A stretch of DNA of 64,000 bases, from contig NZ_JANHDP010000003.1 of the NCBI RefSeq assembly GCF_024494695.1, positions 372,001 through 436,000 on the forward strand, read 5' to 3'. The stretch comes from Natronoarchaeum rubrum (lineage in GTDB: Archaea; Halobacteriota; Halobacteria; Halobacteriales; Natronoarchaeaceae). The notes below the pieces were generated by a model. That model saw only the letters and a program-made list of their open reading frames with translations, made no database searches and was not told where the DNA came from. A program made the position numbers and the translations under genes. This document shows, one piece after another, positions 59,716 to 64,000 of the stretch (position 1 is its first letter; every line of letters begins with the position of its first letter).

Positions 59716-60675
59716 ATGCGGTGCACCACCCGTGCCGCGGCGGCCGACGCCGATCGAGCGGTGGCACCGGTGATCGGCGTCGGCCTGCTCGTAGCGATCG
59801 TGGTCACGCTGGCGGCGGTCACGCTGTTCATGGTCGGTGGACTCACCGAACAGACCGACCCTGCGCCCCAGACCGCGATCGACCTGCAGACGGGCGACGA
59901 CGGCCCGAGCCACGAGCTCGTCCATCAGGGCGGGGACAACCTCGGTGGACAGGAGGGCCGTATCGTCGTCCAGGGCGTCGCCGACCCCGACGTACTCGAT
60001 GACACGAATCTCAGTGCGGACAGCTCCGTGACGGTGTATCCCGTCGAGGAAGAGATCGATCTCGTCTGGTACGCCGAGGCGTCCGACGAGAGCCACGTCC
60101 TCGATACGTTCGAGGCCGACCCCGTTCCGACAACTCCCGACGAGAACTGCGAGTGGGTCGAATCCGAGACGAACGGCGGATCGGACGACCTCACCATCGA
60201 CGGGATCACTGTCGCGTGCGACGTGGAGACCAGCGGTAGTATCACGGTCAAAGGGGGCGGGACGGTGATCGGAGATGTCGACGGCGGCGACGTCGACTTC
60301 GACAGCGGCAGCAACATCTACGGGACGGTCAACGCCAGCAAGGGTGTCGACGTCTCGAACACGAACGTCACCGCGTCGATCGACGCCGACGGCGACGTGG
60401 ATATCGACGCGGGGTCGATGGTCGGCGGTGACGCCACGGGAACGAACGTCGATATCTCGAAGGCCACCGTGGAAGGAACGATCGACGCCGACGGCGGCGT
60501 CACCGCCTCGAAAGCGACCGTCGGTGGGGGCCTGGTCGGAGCCGGCGACGTCGACCTCGACGGGAGTACCGTACGCGGCCACGCGTACGCCGGCGGCAAC
60601 TTCGACTGCAGCGGATCGACCGTCGACGGCGACGACTGCGCGGCCTACTCACCGCGGGACCACGACGATTACTGA
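59716..60675 (+). CDS. Type IV pilin-like protein fused to bactofilin-like beta-helix repeats
   Basis: 319 residues. The N-terminus DRAVAPVIGVGLLVAIVVTL is the archaeal pilin hydrophobic motif. Residues about 45-150 are acidic (VTVYPVEEEIDLVWYAEASD). From about 155 comes a regular repeat of short strands (DLTIDGITVACDVETSGSIT, VKGGGTVIGDVDGGDVDFDS, NASKGVDVSNTNVTASIDAD), the pattern of bactofilin/polymer-forming right-handed beta-helices. It ends in a Cys-containing tail FDCSGSTVDGDDCAAYSP. A surface filament is likely. Function unknown. Confidence 0.75.
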   Translation: MRCTTRAAAADADRAVAPVIGVGLLVAIVVTLAAVTLFMVGGLTEQTDPAPQTAIDLQTGDDGPSHELVHQGGDNLGGQEGRIVVQGVADPDVLDDTNLSADSSVTVYPVEEEIDLVWYAEASDESHVLDTFEADPVPTTPDENCEWVESETNGGSDDLTIDGITVACDVETSGSITVKGGGTVIGDVDGGDVDFDSGSNIYGTVNASKGVDVSNTNVTASIDADGDVDIDAGSMVGGDATGTNVDISKATVEGTIDADGGVTASKATVGGGLVGAGDVDLDGSTVRGHAYAGGNFDCSGSTVDGDDCAAYSPRDHDDY

Positions 60676-60713
60676 GCGACGACGGATCCGCACCCCTCGG
60701 CCGGCGGCGCGGC

Positions 60714-60721
60714 GTTTAAAC
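60714..60721 (+). promoter_or_regulatory. TATA box for the 60745 gene
   Basis: GTTTAAAC, a perfect palindrome, centred 27 bp before GTG 60745, giving a leaderless transcript. Confidence 0.55.
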
Positions 60722-60744
60722 CCCCCGAACGCGTTCGTTCTGGC

Positions 60745-61482
60745 GTGACAGACTGGCCAGACGTAGATGTCGCTGACGCCGAGGCCGTCGCCGAGCGCCG
60801 GGACGAGGTCGTCGCCGCGGTGCGAGACCACGCCGGCCGGGTCGCCTACCAACTCGCGCGCCTCCAGGGCGGGGACTACGGGCAGGAGACGTTCGCGACC
60901 GGGCGCGGCGAGTGGACGGTGAAGTACGAGGCCGGCGACCTGGAGTACCTGCGGTTCGACCCCAAATCGGGCTCGGAGACGTACGTCGTCTCGACGAAAC
61001 AGCCCGCCGAGCCCGAACCGCTCGCGACTGCGCTGGCGGATTACGACGCGTTCGTCGCGGCCTTCAACGACCACGTCGACTCGCTCGACGGCGTCCTCGA
61101 CGACGTGTCGACCGAGTTCCCGAGCGTCGAGACGACCGACGCCGTCGTCGCCCAGCGCGACCGCGTGCTCGGGCGCATCCGGGAGCTGTGCGACGTGATC
61201 GCCGGCGAACTCCAGCGCTACGAGGGCGGCGACTACGGAACCTTCGCGACCCGCGTCGACGGCACGCGCTGGGAGCTGAAGTGGGATCAGGACGGCACTT
61301 CCTACCTCCGAGCGGGCGGTTCGGGCGGCGTCTACGTGCTCTCGCAGTACGAGCCGCCGTCGGCGGCGGATATCCGGGAGTACGCCCCGGCGTTCTCGGC
61401 GTTCGTCGACGCGTACAACGAGCACGTCGAGGAGCTAGAGTCCGATCTCCGGAAAGTGTCGGTCGACGGCGCCGCGGACTGA
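60745..61482 (+). CDS. Haloarchaeal protein with internal duplication, function unknown
   Basis: 245 residues. The two halves repeat: YQLARLQGGDYGQETFATGR then VKYEAGDLEYLRFDPKSGSE; and GELQRYEGGDYGTFATRVDG then LKWDQDGTSYLRAGGSGGVY, each closing with FxxAFNDHVDSLDGVLDDVS or FVDAYNEHVEELESDLRKVS. The GGDYG...FAT...W.(V/L)K motif occurs twice. No family assigned. It reads as an intramolecular dimer. Confidence 0.7.
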   Translation: MTDWPDVDVADAEAVAERRDEVVAAVRDHAGRVAYQLARLQGGDYGQETFATGRGEWTVKYEAGDLEYLRFDPKSGSETYVVSTKQPAEPEPLATALADYDAFVAAFNDHVDSLDGVLDDVSTEFPSVETTDAVVAQRDRVLGRIRELCDVIAGELQRYEGGDYGTFATRVDGTRWELKWDQDGTSYLRAGGSGGVYVLSQYEPPSAADIREYAPAFSAFVDAYNEHVEELESDLRKVSVDGAAD

Positions 61483-61556
61483 GCAGACGGTTCTCGCGGT
61501 CGGGTGACGGAGAGAAAAGCGGTCGTCGTCTGGGGTTCCGATCCCGAGACGCGGCG

Positions 61557-62939
61557 TCAGTCGTCGGTCGGCGTCTCGACCGTCGGTGTCTCGGCGGACT
61601 GGGCCGCGGCAGGGGCATCGAACAGTGGGCTCTGATCACCGGGAACGAACGTGTTGAGGATCAGTGCCATCAGGCCCGTGACGATCACCGGCTGGCGGAA
61701 GAACATCTCGGCGGCCGACGGGAGCCCTGCGAGGGCGCCGGGAGTTGTCGTGACACCCAATCCCAGCCCCAGTGACGTGGCGACGATGACCATGTTACGG
61801 CGGTTGAGGTCAGTGTGGAGCACGATCAGTCGGAGGCCGCTGGCGGCGACCATCCCGGCCATCAGCAGCACCGCTCCGCCGAAGACTGCTTCGGGGATCG
61901 TCGTGATCGCGGCGCCGACCTTGGGGACGAACCCGAGCAGGATTAGGAAGCCGCCAGCGATGCCGACGACGTGGCGACTCATCACGCCGGTGAAGTTGAC
62001 CATGCCGGCGTTCTGGGAGAACGACGTCACGGGAAAAGCGCCGAACGCCGATCCGATCGAGCTCAACAGGCCGTCGGTGAACAGTCCCCCGCGGAACTCC
62101 TTGTCGGTGGGGTTCCGGCCCTCGGCGGCCGTGATACTGGACATGTCGCCGACGGTCTCCATCGCCGACACCAAAAATAGGAACGCGAACGTGACGATCG
62201 GTACCGGCTCGAACGCGACGCCGAACTCGCCCGGACGCGGGAGCGCGATCCAGGCGGCCTCGGACACCGTCTGAAAGTTGACTATGCCCGCGGCGATGGC
62301 CACCACGTAGCCGACGGCAATGCCGGCCAAGATGCTCAGCACTCTCGCAACGCCGTCTGCGAACAGGTTGAGCCCGAGCGCGATCGCGAGGACGAGCGTC
62401 GCGAGCCCGAGATTGTGCATCGCACCGTAATCGGAAGCGTTGACGCCGCCCGCGGCATAATCCATCGCGACCGGAATCAGGTACAGGCCGATGATCACGA
62501 CGACCAGCCCCGTCACGAGCGGCGGGAAGAACGGCTCGATGCGCTCGAACTGCCAGCCGATCAGTCCCTCGACGACGAAGCCGGAAACTAGGATCGCGCC
62601 GAAGACGGCCGCCAGCCCGTAGCTGGCGCCGATGTCCTGCGCCGCGCTGACAAACGTGAAGCTGGTTCCCATCACGATCGGGAGCCGGGCGCCGACCGGA
62701 CCGACGGTGTACGCTTGAACGACCGTCGCCAGCCCGGAGAACAGCAACACCATCTGGACGAGATACGCCATGTCGACACCGCCCAGTCCGACGTGTCCCC
62801 CGACAATGTACGCCACCAAAGTAGCCGGGACGATCATCACTGCGACGTGTTGCAGTCCCAGCAGGATCGACTTCGGTAGTGGCGGCCGTTCGTCGAGTTC
62901 GTACTCGAGATCGATCTCCCCGTCTGTGTCTGTCGCCAT
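61557..62939 (-). CDS. NCS2-family xanthine/uracil permease
   Basis: 460 residues, about 12-14 hydrophobic segments. It has LLGLQHVAVMIVPATLVAYI at the start, the family's substrate region TSFTFVSAAQDIGASYGLA, and the motif SFSQNAGMVNFTGVMSRHV, which matches the NCS2 N-x-G-x(2)-x-x-T pattern. It imports a purine or pyrimidine base. It is on the same strand as, and 190 bp downstream of, a purine phosphoribosyltransferase gene, so together they are likely uptake and salvage. Confidence 0.9.
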   Translation of the reverse strand: MATDTDGEIDLEYELDERPPLPKSILLGLQHVAVMIVPATLVAYIVGGHVGLGGVDMAYLVQMVLLFSGLATVVQAYTVGPVGARLPIVMGTSFTFVSAAQDIGASYGLAAVFGAILVSGFVVEGLIGWQFERIEPFFPPLVTGLVVVIIGLYLIPVAMDYAAGGVNASDYGAMHNLGLATLVLAIALGLNLFADGVARVLSILAGIAVGYVVAIAAGIVNFQTVSEAAWIALPRPGEFGVAFEPVPIVTFAFLFLVSAMETVGDMSSITAAEGRNPTDKEFRGGLFTDGLLSSIGSAFGAFPVTSFSQNAGMVNFTGVMSRHVVGIAGGFLILLGFVPKVGAAITTIPEAVFGGAVLLMAGMVAASGLRLIVLHTDLNRRNMVIVATSLGLGLGVTTTPGALAGLPSAAEMFFRQPVIVTGLMALILNTFVPGDQSPLFDAPAAAQSAETPTVETPTDD

Positions 62940-63129
62940 CTATGCACCCAACCAGCTACCCGGGTTCAATAATAGTTTCGTGTTCGAGCGTATCTCGGCG
63001 CCGCCTTCCGAGAGAATGTACACAAACGTGTATAGCTCCGTGCGTCGTGCTGCCGTACCGCGAACTCACGTCGTGGCCAACGAGTTCGCGTCGGCATCCA
63101 GCCGAGCCAGTCGTCCGTGAACGAGTCGG

Positions 63130-63678
63130 TCAGTGGATCTGCACTTCGCCGTCCTCGACGGTGATGTCGACGAGGCTGGTCGCCTCGTACTCGGTGTCGT
63201 CGAGCGCCGAGCCGCCGACCTTGCGGATCACCACGACGATATCGGCGATCTCGGCGCCGATCTCGTCGAGCGCGCCGGTGACGGCCGCCAGCGTCCCGCC
63301 CGTCGAGAGCAGGTCGTCGAGAAGCAACACGCGATCGCCCTCCGCGACGTCGTTGATGTACATCTCCGACTCGGAGTAACCGGTCGTCTGGTGGAGCGCG
63401 ACCTCGCCGTCGAGGCCGTACTGGCGCTTGCGGATGACGACCAGCGGGATATCGGTCTGGAGCGACAGCGCGGTTCCGATGTGGATCCCCATCGCCTCGG
63501 GCGCGACGATCTTGTCGACGCCGTCGAGATCGGCGGCCTGCATGACGCCGACGACGACCTCGCGGAGCAGTTCGGGATCGAGCATCGGGACGCCGTTGCT
63601 GATCGGGTGTACCAGGTACTCGTAGCCGTCCTTGTCGACGATCGGGGCTTCGTGAAGCGACGCCTGCAACCGTTCCAT
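63130..63678 (-). CDS. hpt: Purine phosphoribosyltransferase (HGPRT-like, archaeal)
   Basis: 182 residues. PRPP-binding motif [14 protein letters not shown] (117-130), [60 protein letters not shown]. These archaeal enzymes make IMP/GMP or AMP from free bases and PRPP; which base cannot be read from sequence. The ATG at 63678 ([16 protein letters not shown]) is preferred. It heads a transcript that may include the permease. Confidence 0.88.
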   Translation of the reverse strand: MERLQASLHEAPIVDKDGYEYLVHPISNGVPMLDPELLREVVVGVMQAADLDGVDKIVAPEAMGIHIGTALSLQTDIPLVVIRKRQYGLDGEVALHQTTGYSESEMYINDVAEGDRVLLLDDLLSTGGTLAAVTGALDEIGAEIADIVVVIRKVGGSALDDTEYEATSLVDITVEDGEVQIH

Positions 63679-63829
63679 ACCGCTCGTTTCTTCGAATCCC
63701 GGAAAAGCGATTCGTTCTTGCGATGATCGACGCCGGACCGGCTCGAGTCCGTCTCGGCGTCTTCCGCGAGAAGGCGTTTCCACGTCCCACTCCGGGAGTG
63801 CTTTACGCGTCGGCGCCGTCCACCGAGTA

Positions 63830-64000
63830 ATGGATTCTCCCGACGTTCGAGACCAGTGGGCGGAGCGGAGCGGCGAGTACTCGCCGGACTACTACGCCCA
63901 CCGCGGGTCCGACGAGACGAGCGAAGCGATCCGCGAGGCGCTCGACGGGCTGGCCCCGAACGCGCCCGTGCTCGAACTGGGCTGTAGCTCCGGCCGTCAC
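63830..64000 (+). CDS. SAM-dependent methyltransferase, N-terminal fragment
   Basis: 57 codons to the window end: [40 protein letters not shown], then [11 protein letters not shown], motif I of class I methyltransferases. The rest lies outside the window. GCTTTACGCG at 63800 sits 27-30 bp before the ATG. Substrate unknown. Confidence 0.75.
   Translation, partial: MDSPDVRDQWAERSGEYSPDYYAHRGSDETSEAIREALDGLAPNAPVLELGCSSGRH

Overview
This 64 kb window is chromosomal DNA from a halophilic archaeon (class Halobacteria). The proteins are strongly acidic and the DNA is GC-rich. Many genes look leaderless: a TATA-like box lies about 25-30 bp before the start codon. The tRNA-Ser/rps13-rps4-rps11-rpoD/tRNA-Leu/rpl18e-rpl13-rps9-rpoN-rpoK-eno-rps2 operon is the haloarchaeal arrangement. 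tRNA-Trp has the archaeal bulge-helix-bulge intron that carries a box C/D-like guide. The genus cannot be fixed from this window.

Layout. 1-3.5 kb holds a polyhydroxyalkanoate cluster (phaP-phaE-phaC, then phaB). 3.5-10.3 kb holds a DUF7344-type regulator and the minus-strand ribosomal protein/RNA polymerase/enolase operon with two tRNAs. 10.3-11.1 kb is a gene-free, hairpin-dense island. 11-24 kb holds a DUF255 thioredoxin-fold protein, a TrmB regulator, a pseudogene, mptA, NAD kinase, a KaiC-like ATPase, an AspA-like deacylase, and a locus with a DUF7504 protein, a 45-aa membrane peptide and a CHAT (caspase-like) protein. A histidine kinase and a phage-repressor-like regulator follow.

24-39 kb holds an Lhr-type helicase, a MinD/ParA ATPase, a degenerate RAD55-like protein, two paralogous Tat lipoproteins, an SlyD-type FKBP, a CYTH protein, archaeal MAT, a DUF5804 protein, an alpha/beta hydrolase, a secreted alpha-amylase with a PGF-CTERM-like tail, cysteine synthase and small redox/membrane proteins. 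39-47.4 kb holds a TraB-like protein, a PHP phosphoesterase, an RNase H-like exonuclease, an FAH-family hydrolase, tRNA-Glu, tRNA-Lys, guaB and DUF5794/DUF5795. 47.4-49.8 kb looks like a decayed integrative element in the tRNA-Trp 3' end: several frameshifted genes, one intact zinc finger, a pilin, and a tRNA-end repeat at the far side. 49.8-64 kb holds a frameshifted TrmB regulator with palindromic candidate operators, small regulators, a NUDIX hydrolase, a secreted gluzincin-like protein, a class V aminotransferase, a YchF/OLA1-like GTPase, TMEM175, eIF1A, a pilin/beta-helix fusion, a purine/pyrimidine permease with a purine phosphoribosyltransferase, and the start of a methyltransferase cut by the window end.

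Points that stand out: the CHAT/DUF7503/DUF7504 locus; a 22-bp element present in the same reading frame inside three unrelated genes; the degraded tRNA-Trp element; rearranged T-arm fragments after tRNA-Glu; the hairpin island at 10.5-11 kb; and a five-unit 21-22 bp repeat array at 28.8 kb. All functional calls rest on reading the sequence and on recalled family patterns. No database search was run.
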